A stretch of 64,000 bases of DNA from Kitasatospora herbaricolor (GTDB taxonomy: Bacteria > Actinomycetota > Actinomycetes > Streptomycetales > Streptomycetaceae), in contig NZ_JAUSVA010000002.1 of NCBI RefSeq assembly GCF_030813695.1, positions 7,773,501 through 7,837,500 of the forward strand. The letters run 5' to 3'. Shown in pieces: positions 50,373 through 58,560 of the stretch. The position numbers and the translations under genes were made by a program. How positions within the stretch are numbered: position 1 is the first letter of the stretch; each line of letters begins with the position of its first letter. The notes below the pieces were generated by a model, which worked only from the letters and a program-made list of their open reading frames with translations, was not told the DNA's origin and did no database searches.

Positions 50373-51755
50373 ATGGGCCGCTTCGGGTGGAAGCTGCACG
50401 GTGACGGGCGCAACCCCGCCGTGGGGGAGGTCGTCAAGCCCGACGAACGGCTGACCTGGGGCCGGACGGTCGGCCTCGGCGCGCAGCACGTGGTGGCGAT
50501 GTTCGGGGCCACCTTCGTGGCGCCCGTCCTGATGGGCCTGGACCCGAACCTCGCGGTGCTGGTGTCGGGCGTCGCGACGATCTTCTTCCTGCTGGCGACG
50601 GGCGGCCGGATCCCGTCCTACCTGGGCAGCAGCCTCTCCTTCGTCGGGGTGGCCGCCGTGATCCGTGCCCAGGGCGGCGACTCGGCGACCCTGACCGGCG
50701 CCCTGCTGGTGGTCGGCGCCGTCCTGACGGCCTGCGGCGCGGTGGTGCGGGCCGCGGGCGCCCGGGTGATCCACGCGGTGCTGCCCCCGGTGGTGACCGG
50801 CGCCGTGGTCATGCTGATCGGCTTCAACCTCGCGCCCGTCGCGGCCGGCAGCTACTGGCCGCAGGACCAGTGGACGGCCCTGCTGACCATGACCTTCACC
50901 GGGCTGGCGCTGGTCGTCCTGCGGGGCTTCTGGTCCCGGATCGCGATCTTCCTCGGACTGCTCTTCGGCTACGCGGTCTCCTGGCTGTTCGACCGGATCT
51001 TCGGCCGGATCCACTCCGCCGACGGCTCCGGCGCGGTGACCGACCACTGGCGCCTGGACCTGTCGGGGGTCGGGACGGCGGACTGGATCGGGTTCCCCGC
51101 CCTGCACGGCCCGAGCTTCTCCGCCTCGGCGATCCTGGTCGCGCTGCCCGTGGTGGTGGCCCTGATCGCGGAGAACGCCGGCCACGTCAAGGCTGTCGGC
51201 GAGATGACCGGCGACCCGCTGGACGACAGTCTCGGCCAGGCCGTGATGGCCGACGGGGCCGCCACCATGATGTCCACCGCCGTCGGCGGCCCGGCCACCA
51301 CCACCTACGCGGAGAACATCGGCGTGATGGCCGCGACCCGGGTGTACTCCACGGCCGCCTACTGGTGCGCGGCCGGCTTCGCGATCCTCTTCGGCCTCTG
51401 CCCCAAGTTCGGCGCCGTGGTGGCCGCGATCCCGGGCGGGGTGCTGGGCGGGATCACCGTCGTCCTGTACGGCATGATCGGCCTGCTCGGCGCCCAGATC
51501 TGGATCCACAACCGGGTCGACCTGACCAACCCCCTGCACCTCGTCCCGGTCGCGGCCGGGGTGATCGTCGGCATCGGCGGGGTCATCCTCAGGTTCACCG
51601 ACACCTTCGAGCTCGGCGGCATCGCCCTGGGCACCCTGATCGTCGTCCTCGGCTACCACGGCCTGCGCCTGGCGGCCCCCGCCCACATGAAGCACCCGCA
51701 GGCCGCCTCGCTGGACGCCGGGGCCGCCGAGTACGACGACGGCGCCGGCCGCTGA
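50373..51755 (+). CDS. NCS2-family uracil/xanthine permease
   Basis: A 460-residue polytopic membrane protein with 12-14 hydrophobic segments. Family signatures are AQHVVAMFGATFVAPVLMG near the N-terminus and IAENAGHVKAVGEMTG in the middle (Glu of the substrate site), with ATTTYAENIGVMAATRVYS after it. It is a proton symporter for uracil or xanthine, like UraA/PyrP. The ATG is preceded by GAGGAG. No pyrimidine genes adjoin it. A palindrome is in its promoter region and a weak hairpin follows near 51815-51845. Confidence 0.93.
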   Translation: MGRFGWKLHGDGRNPAVGEVVKPDERLTWGRTVGLGAQHVVAMFGATFVAPVLMGLDPNLAVLVSGVATIFFLLATGGRIPSYLGSSLSFVGVAAVIRAQGGDSATLTGALLVVGAVLTACGAVVRAAGARVIHAVLPPVVTGAVVMLIGFNLAPVAAGSYWPQDQWTALLTMTFTGLALVVLRGFWSRIAIFLGLLFGYAVSWLFDRIFGRIHSADGSGAVTDHWRLDLSGVGTADWIGFPALHGPSFSASAILVALPVVVALIAENAGHVKAVGEMTGDPLDDSLGQAVMADGAATMMSTAVGGPATTTYAENIGVMAATRVYSTAAYWCAAGFAILFGLCPKFGAVVAAIPGGVLGGITVVLYGMIGLLGAQIWIHNRVDLTNPLHLVPVAAGVIVGIGGVILRFTDTFELGGIALGTLIVVLGYHGLRLAAPAHMKHPQAASLDAGAAEYDDGAGR

Positions 51756-51852
51756 GGCACCGGCCACGCGGGACGCCTGCGCGGAGTTCGCACCGCGGCT
51801 GTCTGAGGGTCTACCCCCGCACCGGTCGGGATCGGTGGGGGGAAGACGGAGG

Positions 51853-51932
51853 TGGGCGAGGACGGAGTCGAACCGTCACAGCCGAAGCGGGGGCTTTACA
51901 GGCCCTTGGGCTCACCAGTGCCCAGCTCACCC
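51853..51932 (-). tRNA. Irregular tRNA-Tyr(GTA)-like gene
   Basis: An 80-base cloverleaf folds on the minus strand. The acceptor is 7 bp with one G-U, the D-stem GGGC/GCCC, the anticodon loop CTGTAAA (anticodon GTA), the variable arm 12 bases with a GC-TTCG-GC mini-stem, and the T-arm GACGG-TTCGACT-CCGTC. Oddities are C at position 8 (normally T), an A-C mismatch closing the anticodon stem, and the discriminator A followed by CCT rather than an encoded CCA. It lies beyond an apparent terminator from the Gln/Ser pair. It may be a minor Tyr tRNA, a specialised tRNA or a decayed copy. Confidence 0.6.
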
Positions 51933-51946
51933 CGGACGGAGGGGCG

Positions 51947-51986
51947 GGGGGCCGCCCGGGACGTCTGCGCGTACCGGGCGGCCCCC
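51947..51986. terminator. Hairpin between tRNA-Ser and the Tyr-like tRNA
   Basis: A perfect 13-bp inverted repeat (GGGGGCCGCCCGG) with a 14-base loop. On the minus strand it lies 175 bases after tRNA-Ser and just before the Tyr-like tRNA, and could end the tRNA transcript. Confidence 0.55.
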
Positions 51987-52160
51987 GGGACGGGCGCGGC
52001 CGTGGCTGCGCACGGCCGGTCCGTTCCTCCGGGAACTGTGAAGTGCCGTCCTTAGGACAGCCTTTCATTCTTCCTTCTTCGGTGTGGAGTCACGCCCTGC
52101 TGGTGCTTGATCCACGAATCCGGTCAAGGTTCCAGGAATCGCGGACGTGACTTCACCGCG

Positions 52161-52245
52161 CGGAGAGTGCGCGGATCGAACGCGCGCGGGCTTGCACCCG
52201 ACCACGGCTCAGCAAGCCGTTGCCTTGCCACTCGGCCAACTCTCC
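52161..52245 (-). tRNA. tRNA-Ser (GCT)
   Basis: An 85-base class II cloverleaf. The acceptor is GGAGAGT/ACTCTCC, the anticodon loop TTGCTGA gives anticodon GCT, a long variable arm is present, and the discriminator is G as expected for serine. CCA is not encoded. It starts four bases after tRNA-Gln on the same strand, so both come from one transcript. Confidence 0.93.
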
Positions 52246-52249
52246 AACG

Positions 52250-52322
52250 CTGCCGGACGAGGATTCGAACCTCGAATCTCCTGAATCAGAGTCAGGCGTG
52301 CTGCCAGTTGCACCATCCGGCA
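52250..52322 (-). tRNA. tRNA-Gln (CTG)
   Basis: A 73-base cloverleaf. The acceptor is TGCCGGA/TCCGGCA, the anticodon stem CCTGA/TCAGG has loop CTCTGAT (anticodon CTG), and the T-arm is CGAGG-TTCGAAT-CCTCG. The discriminator is G and there is no encoded CCA. It is first of the Gln-Ser pair. Confidence 0.95.
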
Positions 52323-52341
52323 CGGGAGGGCGACAGGAAGA

Positions 52342-52373
52342 AGCCGCCCTCGCGGGGAATCCCCGGGGCGGCT
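52342..52373 (-). terminator. Terminator of the 26-codon gene
   Basis: AGCCGCCC and its complement GGGCGGCT enclose an inner CGGGG/CCCCG hairpin. It lies 15 bases after the small gene's stop and before tRNA-Gln. Confidence 0.7.
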
Positions 52374-52387
52374 CGGCTGTCGGCCGG

Positions 52388-52468
52388 TCACCGTGCGGGG
52401 AGAAGTCCCGAACTGCGCTGGGAACTTGAGGAACGCTGATACGACCGGACACCGGTGGTGGTGGGCAT
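52388..52468 (-). CDS. 26-aa small protein gene
   Basis: A short frame (MPTTTGVRSYQRSSSSQRSS, then GLLPAR) has a strong ribosome site (GGAAGGAA, seven bases upstream), a promoter-like pair of boxes 40-70 bases upstream and a terminator 15 bases downstream. The Ser/Arg/Gln-rich basic peptide has no known family in my memory. The complete set of gene signals around so small a frame argues that it is real. Confidence 0.6.
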   Translation of the reverse strand: MPTTTGVRSYQRSSSSQRSSGLLPAR

Positions 52469-52507
52469 GATGCGTTCCTTCCTGCGTTGCTGGGCGGCGA
52501 TGCGCCT

Positions 52508-52537
52508 ACTCTGCAGCAGGGACACCGAGGCGGGCAA
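52508..52537 (-). promoter_or_regulatory. Promoter of the 26-codon gene
   Basis: On the minus strand TTGCCC (52537-52532), 18 bases, then CAGAGT (52513-52508), one base from the streptomycete consensus TAGAGT. The start codon is 40 bases downstream. Confidence 0.5.
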
Positions 52538-52632
52538 GACATTTACCGGGAGCTTCGCGGCCCGGGGCCCCGGCCCGGGCCGCCGGCGCAACGTGGCTCC
52601 GCGGCTATCGCCCGTGCCGGCGGGCGGGCCGG

Positions 52633-53184
52633 TCAGGAGCGCCGGACCGGGGTGCGTCCGCTGGCGCCGAGGGCGCGGTCGAACGGGTCGGCGTCGGCCG
52701 GGACATCGACCGCAGGCCCGTACGAGCCGTTGGCGCGGGCCTGTTCGGCGAGCTGCTCGACCACGCCGAGGACGATCTTCGCGGTGTGCTCGCCGACCGG
52801 ATGGTCGAGGCCGGCGCCCTGGGCCAAGTCCCATCCGTGCAGGGCGAGTTCCTGGATGGTGATGGCTGCGGCGACCTCGGCCGGCAGGGTGCCGGGGCCG
52901 AATTCGGTGGTGCCGGAGAGTGCGTCGGGGGCGAGCCAGGCGGCGACGGCCCGCTCGGCCGAGCGGGCGACGGCGGCCGGTTCGGTCAGCGGCGGGGCGG
53001 GCTCGGCGGGGCGGGGCTCCTTGCGGGCGGCCCGCTCCGAGTCGGGCAGGACGCCGCCCAGGTGGGCCAGCAGGTCGCCGACGGAGTAGTCCGGGCAGGG
53101 GGTGCGGCGGTCGAGCTGGTCGGGGGTGATCCGGTCGGCGGTGGCGGCGAACAAGGTGGCGAGTTCGCTCAGTGCGGTGCGCAT
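52633..53184 (-). CDS. TIGR03086-family DinB-like protein
   Basis: 183 residues, four-helix DinB/mycothiol-dependent maleylpyruvate-isomerase-like fold. The N-terminal signature RRTPCPDYSVGDLLAHLGG and the downstream ELALHGWDLAQ supply the His residues that bind metal in the family. It may be a mycothiol-dependent transferase; substrate unknown. It is divergent from the ArsR-type gene across 120 bases with repeated TTTAAGTC/GGCTAAAA/GACTAAAA elements, so it may be regulated by that ArsR protein. Confidence 0.88.
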   Translation of the reverse strand: MRTALSELATLFAATADRITPDQLDRRTPCPDYSVGDLLAHLGGVLPDSERAARKEPRPAEPAPPLTEPAAVARSAERAVAAWLAPDALSGTTEFGPGTLPAEVAAAITIQELALHGWDLAQGAGLDHPVGEHTAKIVLGVVEQLAEQARANGSYGPAVDVPADADPFDRALGASGRTPVRRS

Positions 53185-53239
53185 GGCGACGGTCCTTGCG
53201 GGAGAGGGGTGGTGCGGCCCCGGGGCGAGGGGCCCGTTC

Positions 53240-53259
53240 GTTTAAGTCAAGGCTAAAAC
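53240..53259. promoter_or_regulatory. Imperfect palindrome, ArsR operator candidate
   Basis: GTTTAAGTC-AA-GGCTAAAAC pairs at seven of nine positions. A third related half-site (GACTAAAA) lies at 53290-53297. All sit in the AT-rich centre between the TIGR03086 and ArsR-type genes. Confidence 0.5.
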
Positions 53260-53292
53260 GATGCCCTGCCCGCCGCAAGCTGAAGCCGTGAC

Positions 53293-53298
53293 TAAAAT
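53293..53298 (+). promoter_or_regulatory. -10 box of leaderless ArsR-type gene
   Basis: TAAAAT ends six bases before ATG 53305 and no Shine-Dalgarno is present, which predicts that transcription begins at the start codon. Confidence 0.5.
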
Positions 53299-53304
53299 GT
53301 CCCT

Positions 53305-53643
53305 ATGGATGCGGTGCGCGTGGTCGCCGAACCCAGACGGCGCGCGATCCTGTGGCTGATCTGGGACGAGGAGCTGTCCGCCGGCGAGATCGCCGAGCGG
53401 TTCGACGTCACGTTCGGCGCCGTCTCGCAGCATCTGAAGGTGCTCCGTGACGCCGGGCTGGTTACGCTGCGCCAGGAGGGCCGCAGGCGCTACTACCGGG
53501 CCGACCGGGACGCGATGGGTCCGCTGGCCACGTACCTGCAGACGATGTGGGCCGACAGACTGGACGCCCTGGCCGAACTCGCCGAGCGGGCGGAGCGGGC
53601 CGAGGGCGCGGAAGACGCCGAACGCGCCGAGCGGGCCCGCTAG
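53305..53643 (+). CDS. ArsR-family transcriptional regulator
   Basis: 112 residues, winged helix-turn-helix: PRRRAILWLIWDEELSAGEIAERF, then TFGAVSQHLKVLRDAGLVTLR and GRRRYYRA. No metal-binding Cys pair is seen, so it is of the non-metal group commonly paired with SRPBCC proteins. The C-terminus is a run of AERAE-type repeats. It is followed after 52 bases by an SRPBCC gene, the usual partner. Confidence 0.92.
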   Translation: MDAVRVVAEPRRRAILWLIWDEELSAGEIAERFDVTFGAVSQHLKVLRDAGLVTLRQEGRRRYYRADRDAMGPLATYLQTMWADRLDALAELAERAERAEGAEDAERAERAR

Positions 53644-53695
53644 CGGACCGCCGGGCCGAACCGGCCCACCCGGGCCGAAGGGAAGGACCCCAGCC

Positions 53696-54145
53696 ATGAG
53701 CGACCCCGTGGTGACCGTGGAGCGGCGGATCGCCGCCCGGCCCGAAACGGTGTTCTCCTTCTTCGCCGACCGAGACCGCTGGTTGTCCTGGATGGGCAAG
53801 GACGGCGACTTCGCGTTCACCCCGGGCGGTGCCTACCGCACCCACGTGGCCGCCGAGAACCACGCGGCCGGCCACTTCGTGGAGATCGACCCGCCGAAGC
53901 GGGTGGTGTTCACCTGGGGCTGGGAGAGCGGCGGGATGCCCGTGCCGCCCGGCTCCAGCACGGTCGAGATCACCCTCGAACCCGAGGGCGAGGGCACCTG
54001 GGTCCGGCTGGTCCACCGCGACCTGCCGCCGGAGGCCTGCGTTCCGCACCACGAGGGCTGGGTGCACTACCTGGACCGGCTGGTGGTCCTCGCCGAGGGC
54101 GGCGACCCGGGGGTCGACAGCTGGTCGGAGAACACCCACGTCTGA
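53696..54145 (+). CDS. SRPBCC (AHSA1-like) family protein
   Basis: 149 residues with AHSA1/SRPBCC hot-dog-like fold: VERRIAARPETVFSFFADRDRWLSWMG, then FVEIDPPKRVVFTWGW and LVHRDLP. It binds a hydrophobic ligand in the family; the ligand is unknown. GGAAGGA precedes the ATG. It is co-transcribed with the ArsR-type gene and ends in a strong bidirectional terminator. Confidence 0.92.
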   Translation: MSDPVVTVERRIAARPETVFSFFADRDRWLSWMGKDGDFAFTPGGAYRTHVAAENHAAGHFVEIDPPKRVVFTWGWESGGMPVPPGSSTVEITLEPEGEGTWVRLVHRDLPPEACVPHHEGWVHYLDRLVVLAEGGDPGVDSWSENTHV

Positions 54146-54226
54146 CCGTCCGGCCGGGCCCCGCCCCCGTCCCTCCGGGCCCGAGGTGACCCCCGTCCCC
54201 TCGGCCGGGCGCAGGCCGCACCGGAT

Positions 54227-54256
54227 GCGGGGGCCGCCGGGCACGGCGGCCCCCGC
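54227..54256. terminator. Bidirectional terminator
   Basis: A perfect 12-bp stem (GCGGGGGCCGCC) with a 6-base loop lies between the convergent SRPBCC and ABC ATPase genes. Confidence 0.75.
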
Positions 54257-54309
54257 CCGGTCGTCACCTCCGGCTGACGGACCGGCCCGGTCGCCCGCCA
54301 CCGCGACCG

Positions 54310-55044
54310 CTACCCGGCGGCCTGCTCGGCCGTCCGGCCGTCGCGCAGTTCCACCACCCGGTCGGCCAGTTCCATCAGAGCCGGGTCGTGGGTGGCGACC
54401 AAGGCCGTGACGCCCTCGCTGCGGACCACCGCGCGGAGCAGCTCCATCACCGAGCGGCCGGTCTCGGAGTCCAACTGGCCGGTCGGCTCGTCCGCGATGA
54501 TCAGGGCGGGTTCGTTGGCCAAGGCCCGGGCGATGGCGACGCGTTGCTGCTGGCCGCCGGAGAGCTCGCCCGGTCGCCGTCCGGCGTGGTCGGCCAGGCC
54601 GACCAGGGCCAGCAGGGTGTGGGCCCGCTCCTCGCGCTGCTTGGCCGGCAGCTTGCGCAGGCGCATCGGGACGCCGACGTTCTCGGCGGCGGTGAGCACG
54701 GGGATCAGGCCGAAGGACTGGAACACGAAGCCGATCCGGTCCCGGCGCAGCGCGAGCCGGCCGTCCTCGTCCAGCCCGGCCAGGTCGACGCCCTCCAGCT
54801 CGACCCGCCCGCCGGTCGGAGCGTCCAGACCGCCCACCAGGTTGAGCAGGGTGGTCTTGCCGGAGCCCGACCTGCCCTTGAGCGCGGTGAGTTCGCCGCG
54901 GGCGGCGGAGAAGCTGACCCCGCGCAGGGCGTGCACGGCCTGCGGCCCGCTGCCGAAGCTCCGCCGCAGATCCTCCACCTGCACCATGGGTGCCGGTGCG
55001 ACCGTCGGTGCGGCCGCCGGTGTGCTCGCCGCTCGCTGGCTCAT
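54310..55044 (-). CDS. ABC transporter ATP-binding protein (MacB/LolD type)
   Basis: 244 residues. Walker A GRSGSGKT is at 57-64, the Q-loop at FQSFGL, the signature LSGGQQQR, and Walker B IIADEPTGQLD. This class powers MacB/FtsX-like permeases in export or lipoprotein release. It is divergent from the first giant permease gene across 165 bases, and a second ATPase of the same type ends the opposite-strand operon. The start at 55044 has GGGGGGA in front. A 1401-codon frame continuing to 58515 is shadow of the permease gene. Confidence 0.93.
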   Translation of the reverse strand: MSQRAASTPAAAPTVAPAPMVQVEDLRRSFGSGPQAVHALRGVSFSAARGELTALKGRSGSGKTTLLNLVGGLDAPTGGRVELEGVDLAGLDEDGRLALRRDRIGFVFQSFGLIPVLTAAENVGVPMRLRKLPAKQREERAHTLLALVGLADHAGRRPGELSGGQQQRVAIARALANEPALIIADEPTGQLDSETGRSVMELLRAVVRSEGVTALVATHDPALMELADRVVELRDGRTAEQAAG

Positions 55045-55209
55045 GCTGAGTCCCCCCGGGGTTCGGCCCGTAGGCCGGTCGTTGTTCGTGAGGGTTTGAA
55101 TTTGCTCATCCTTTGCGCGAATTGCGCAAGACCCTTCCATACGATGATCGAATCTGACAGGATCGTCCGCTATCCGGTGTCTAGCAACCGGCCTTGGGGG
55201 AGGAACGGG

Positions 55210-58200
55210 ATGCTCGGCTTCGTCCTTCGCCGCCTGCGCGGGCGACTCCCGCTCGCCGCGGCGGTCCTGGTCACGGTGCTGATCACCACGGCGATGCTCA
55301 CCGCGATCGTGGCGTTCAACCGCACCGTGGGCGAGGCCGGTCTGCGCCAGGCGCTCCAGGGGCCGGGCCGGAGCCGGACCAGCGTCCTGGTCACCGGCGA
55401 GCGCGCCGCCCAGGACCGCGGCACCGACGACGCGGCCGTCCGGGCCTTCGCCGGCGACCTCTTCGGCCCGCTCCCGACCCGGGTCGAGAGCGCCGCCCGC
55501 AGCCGCTCGTACGGGCTGCCCGCAGCCGGACCCGAGACGGGCAGGGCCCCCGACGACCACGGCGCCACCGGCAAGGACCCCGACCTCACCGTCCTGGTGG
55601 CGCTCGACCGCGACCAGGCGCACCTGCTGGCCGGTCGCTGGCCGCAGCCGTCCGACCGACCGCCGCTCCGGGCCCCCGGACCGGCGGGCGCGGGCGACGC
55701 CGTCGAGGTCGCGGTGCCGCCGGCCGCGCTGACCCGCCTGGGTCTGACGGCCGCGGCCCTGCCCGCCTCGGTGACCCTGGCCGACCGGCTCCAGGGGAGC
55801 CCGCTGACGGTACTGGTCACGGGCGTCTACCAGGCCACCGACCGCACCGACCCGTTCTGGCGGCTCGACCCGCTCGGCGGCGCCGAGGTGCAGGTCAGCA
55901 GCTTCACCACGTACGGGCCCCTGCTGGTGGACGACGCCGCCTTCACCTCCGGCAGGCTGGTCCAGAGCGGTCGGAGCTGGCTGGTCCGGGCCGACTTCGG
56001 CGCCGTCCGGCCCGCCGGGGCGGAGGCCCTGCGGCAGCGGGCCGACACCGTCTCCGCCGCCCTGCAGCACACTGCCGCGCTCCGGGTGCAGACCGAACTC
56101 CCTGAGCTGCTGGGAGAGTTGAAATCGGGTGCGGTGGTGGCCCGGTCGACCGTACTGATCGGCGCCCTGCAACTCGCCGTGCTCGGCGCGGCGGCCCTGC
56201 TGCTGGTCGTCTCCCTGCTGACCGGCCGCCAGGAGGGCGAGAACGCGCTGCTGGCCGCCCGAGGCGCCTCGCGCCGCCGGATCGGCCTGCTCACCGCCGC
56301 CGAATCCGTCCTGCTGGCGCTGCCCGCGGCCCTGCTCGCACCCCTGCTCACCCCGCCGTTGCTGCACCTGCTGGGGCGCTTCGGACCGCTCTCCCGGGTG
56401 CCGCTGGACACCTCCCTGCCGTGGATCCTGTGGCCCGTCGCGGCCGCCTGCGCGCTGGCCTGCGTCGTGCTCACCACCCTGCCCGGGCTGGTCCGCGGGG
56501 CCGGCGCGGCCGCGCTGCGCCGGGCCGGCCGGCGGCAGGCCGTGGTGGCCGGCGCGGCCCGCTCCGGCGCCGACCTCGCCCTGCTCGCCCTCGCCGTGCT
56601 GGCCTACCGGCAACTGGCCCGGCAAAGCGGCGGCACGCTCGCGGCGGAGACCGCCGGCCGGCTCGGCGTCGATCCCGTCCTGGTCGCCGCGCCGACCCTG
56701 GCGCTCTGCGCCGGCACCCTGCTCGTCCTGCGCCTGCTGCCGTTCGCCGCCCGCCTGGGCGGCCGGCTGGCGGCCCGCGGGCGGGGCCTGGGGCCGGCCC
56801 TGGTTGGTTGGCAGTTCGCGCGCCGGCCCGGCCGGGCCACCGGGCCGGTCCTGCTCCTGGTGCTCGCCGTCGCCACCGGGGTGCTGGCGCTCGGCCAGCA
56901 CAGCGCGTGGTCCGCCTCGCAGCGCGACCAGGCCGACTTCGCGACCGCCGGGGGGTTGCGGATCACCGGCTCCGGCCTGGCCGCGATGGGCCAGGGCGGA
57001 CGCTACGCGGCGCTGCCCGGCGGCGAACGGCTGATCCCGGTCGTCCGGACCGACCAGTCGCTGCCCGGCGGCGGCACCGGCCGGGTGCTGGCGCTGGACG
57101 CGGCGGGCGCGGCCGAGCACCTGCGGGTCCGCCCCGACCTGTTCGACGGGCGCGGCGCCCGCGAGCTGCTGGCGCCGCTGGTGCGCCCCGAACCCTCGGG
57201 CCGGGCGGCCGGCATCCCGCTGCCGGGCCACCCGGCGCGGATCGACCTGGAGGTGGGCGTCCGGGTGCTGCAACGCTCCGCCGCGGCCGGGCCGCCGTCC
57301 GACGGCGCGCCCGTCCGCCCGGGCCTGTGGCTGATGCTGCGCGACCGCTTCGGCACCACCTACCGCACCCTCGTCCCGGGCCTGCCGGCCGAGGGCGAGG
57401 CGAAGCTCTCCGTCGACCTGACCGCGCTGACGGACGCCCCGCTCGGCTCCGTCGCCGCGCCGCTGACCCTGACCGGCCTGGTGGTCGGCTACGGCTGGGC
57501 GGGCGGCGAACGGATCGACGGCGAGCTGACGGTGGGCCGGATCGCGGCGGCCGACACCCCGGACGGCCCGGCCGTGCCCCTCCCCGCCGGGCCGGACTGG
57601 TCGCAGGCCCCCGCGCAAGGCGGCGGCACCGCCGCCGCGACCGTGGAGGGCGTCCCGGCGGACCAGCGGGCCGCCGGCACGCTGCTCCGGCTGCGCTACC
57701 GCAGCGGGCCCTCCGACTTCCGCGGCGTCCGCGTCCCGCTGGTCCCGGCGGGCGGCGCCCCGGCGGCCGCCGCCGGCGGTGAACTGCCCGGCCTCGCCAC
57801 CCACGACTACCTGACGGCCGTCGGCGCCTCCGTCGGCGACCTCGTCCGGGTGCCGTTCGGCGGGGCCCGCGTGCCCGTCCGGATCACCGCCGCCGTGGAC
57901 TCGGTGCCGGTGGCCGGCCGCACCGCGCTCGTCCTCGACCTCGGCTCCGCCGGGCGGCTGCTGGCCGACAGCGGGGTGGAGACCCCCGTCCCGAACGAGT
58001 GGTGGCTGCCCGCCGCCTCCGAGCACGACCCCGCACCCGTGGCGGCCGCCGCCGCACTCCGCTCCGCACCCGGAACCCAACTGCTGCACCTGCGCGAGGA
58101 GATCGTCGCCGGGCTGCTGGAGGACCCGGTGAGCGCCGCCCCGCAGACCGCGCTGGCCGCGATGACCGTTGCCACCGCGGTGCTCGCCGCGATCGGGTTC

Positions 58201-58560
58201 GCGGCGGCCGCGGCCGCCGCGTCGGCCGAACGGGCGGGGGAGTTCGCCGTCCTGATGGCGCTCGGGGTGCCGCGGCGCCGGCTGACCCGTACGGTCGCCG
58301 CCGAGCAGGCCGTCCTGGTCGGCCTGGGCACGGTGGTCGGGATCGCCCTGGGCGCCCTGATGGTCCGTCTGATCGTCCCGCTGGTGGTGCTCACCCCGGC
58401 CGCCCGCCGCCCGGTGCCGGACGTGCTGGCCGGACCGCCGCTCGGCCAGTCCTTGCTGCTGGCGGCCGCGATCGGCGCCGTCCCCCTGCTGTCGGCCTTC
58501 CTCGGCGGTCGCCACCGCCGCGGTCCGGCCGCCCGGCTGCGACTCGTGGAGGAGATGTGA
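55210..58560 (+). CDS. Large FtsX-like ABC permease
   Basis: A 1116-residue membrane protein. An N-terminal helix (LPLAAAVLVTVLITTAMLTA) and a large extracytoplasmic domain (about 50-290) are followed by FtsX-type membrane segments (about 310-560), a second extracytoplasmic domain and a final FtsX block of three helices (about 970-1100). Such duplicated FtsX permeases export lipids, peptides or drugs, or transmit signals. The ATG at 55210 has GGGGGAGGA six bases upstream. The AT-rich 55080-55190 stretch is the divergent promoter region. It overlaps the second permease gene by four bases (GTGA). Confidence 0.92.
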   Translation: MLGFVLRRLRGRLPLAAAVLVTVLITTAMLTAIVAFNRTVGEAGLRQALQGPGRSRTSVLVTGERAAQDRGTDDAAVRAFAGDLFGPLPTRVESAARSRSYGLPAAGPETGRAPDDHGATGKDPDLTVLVALDRDQAHLLAGRWPQPSDRPPLRAPGPAGAGDAVEVAVPPAALTRLGLTAAALPASVTLADRLQGSPLTVLVTGVYQATDRTDPFWRLDPLGGAEVQVSSFTTYGPLLVDDAAFTSGRLVQSGRSWLVRADFGAVRPAGAEALRQRADTVSAALQHTAALRVQTELPELLGELKSGAVVARSTVLIGALQLAVLGAAALLLVVSLLTGRQEGENALLAARGASRRRIGLLTAAESVLLALPAALLAPLLTPPLLHLLGRFGPLSRVPLDTSLPWILWPVAAACALACVVLTTLPGLVRGAGAAALRRAGRRQAVVAGAARSGADLALLALAVLAYRQLARQSGGTLAAETAGRLGVDPVLVAAPTLALCAGTLLVLRLLPFAARLGGRLAARGRGLGPALVGWQFARRPGRATGPVLLLVLAVATGVLALGQHSAWSASQRDQADFATAGGLRITGSGLAAMGQGGRYAALPGGERLIPVVRTDQSLPGGGTGRVLALDAAGAAEHLRVRPDLFDGRGARELLAPLVRPEPSGRAAGIPLPGHPARIDLEVGVRVLQRSAAAGPPSDGAPVRPGLWLMLRDRFGTTYRTLVPGLPAEGEAKLSVDLTALTDAPLGSVAAPLTLTGLVVGYGWAGGERIDGELTVGRIAAADTPDGPAVPLPAGPDWSQAPAQGGGTAAATVEGVPADQRAAGTLLRLRYRSGPSDFRGVRVPLVPAGGAPAAAAGGELPGLATHDYLTAVGASVGDLVRVPFGGARVPVRITAAVDSVPVAGRTALVLDLGSAGRLLADSGVETPVPNEWWLPAASEHDPAPVAAAAALRSAPGTQLLHLREEIVAGLLEDPVSAAPQTALAAMTVATAVLAAIGFAAAAAAASAERAGEFAVLMALGVPRRRLTRTVAAEQAVLVGLGTVVGIALGALMVRLIVPLVVLTPAARRPVPDVLAGPPLGQSLLLAAAIGAVPLLSAFLGGRHRRGPAARLRLVEEM

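Noticed and set aside
54310..58515. 1401-codon minus-strand frame spanning the ABC region
   Set aside because: Only its last 245 codons are real (the ATPase). The rest translates to Gly/Arg/Gln-rich sequence opposite the permease gene, which has proper membrane segments and ribosome site.
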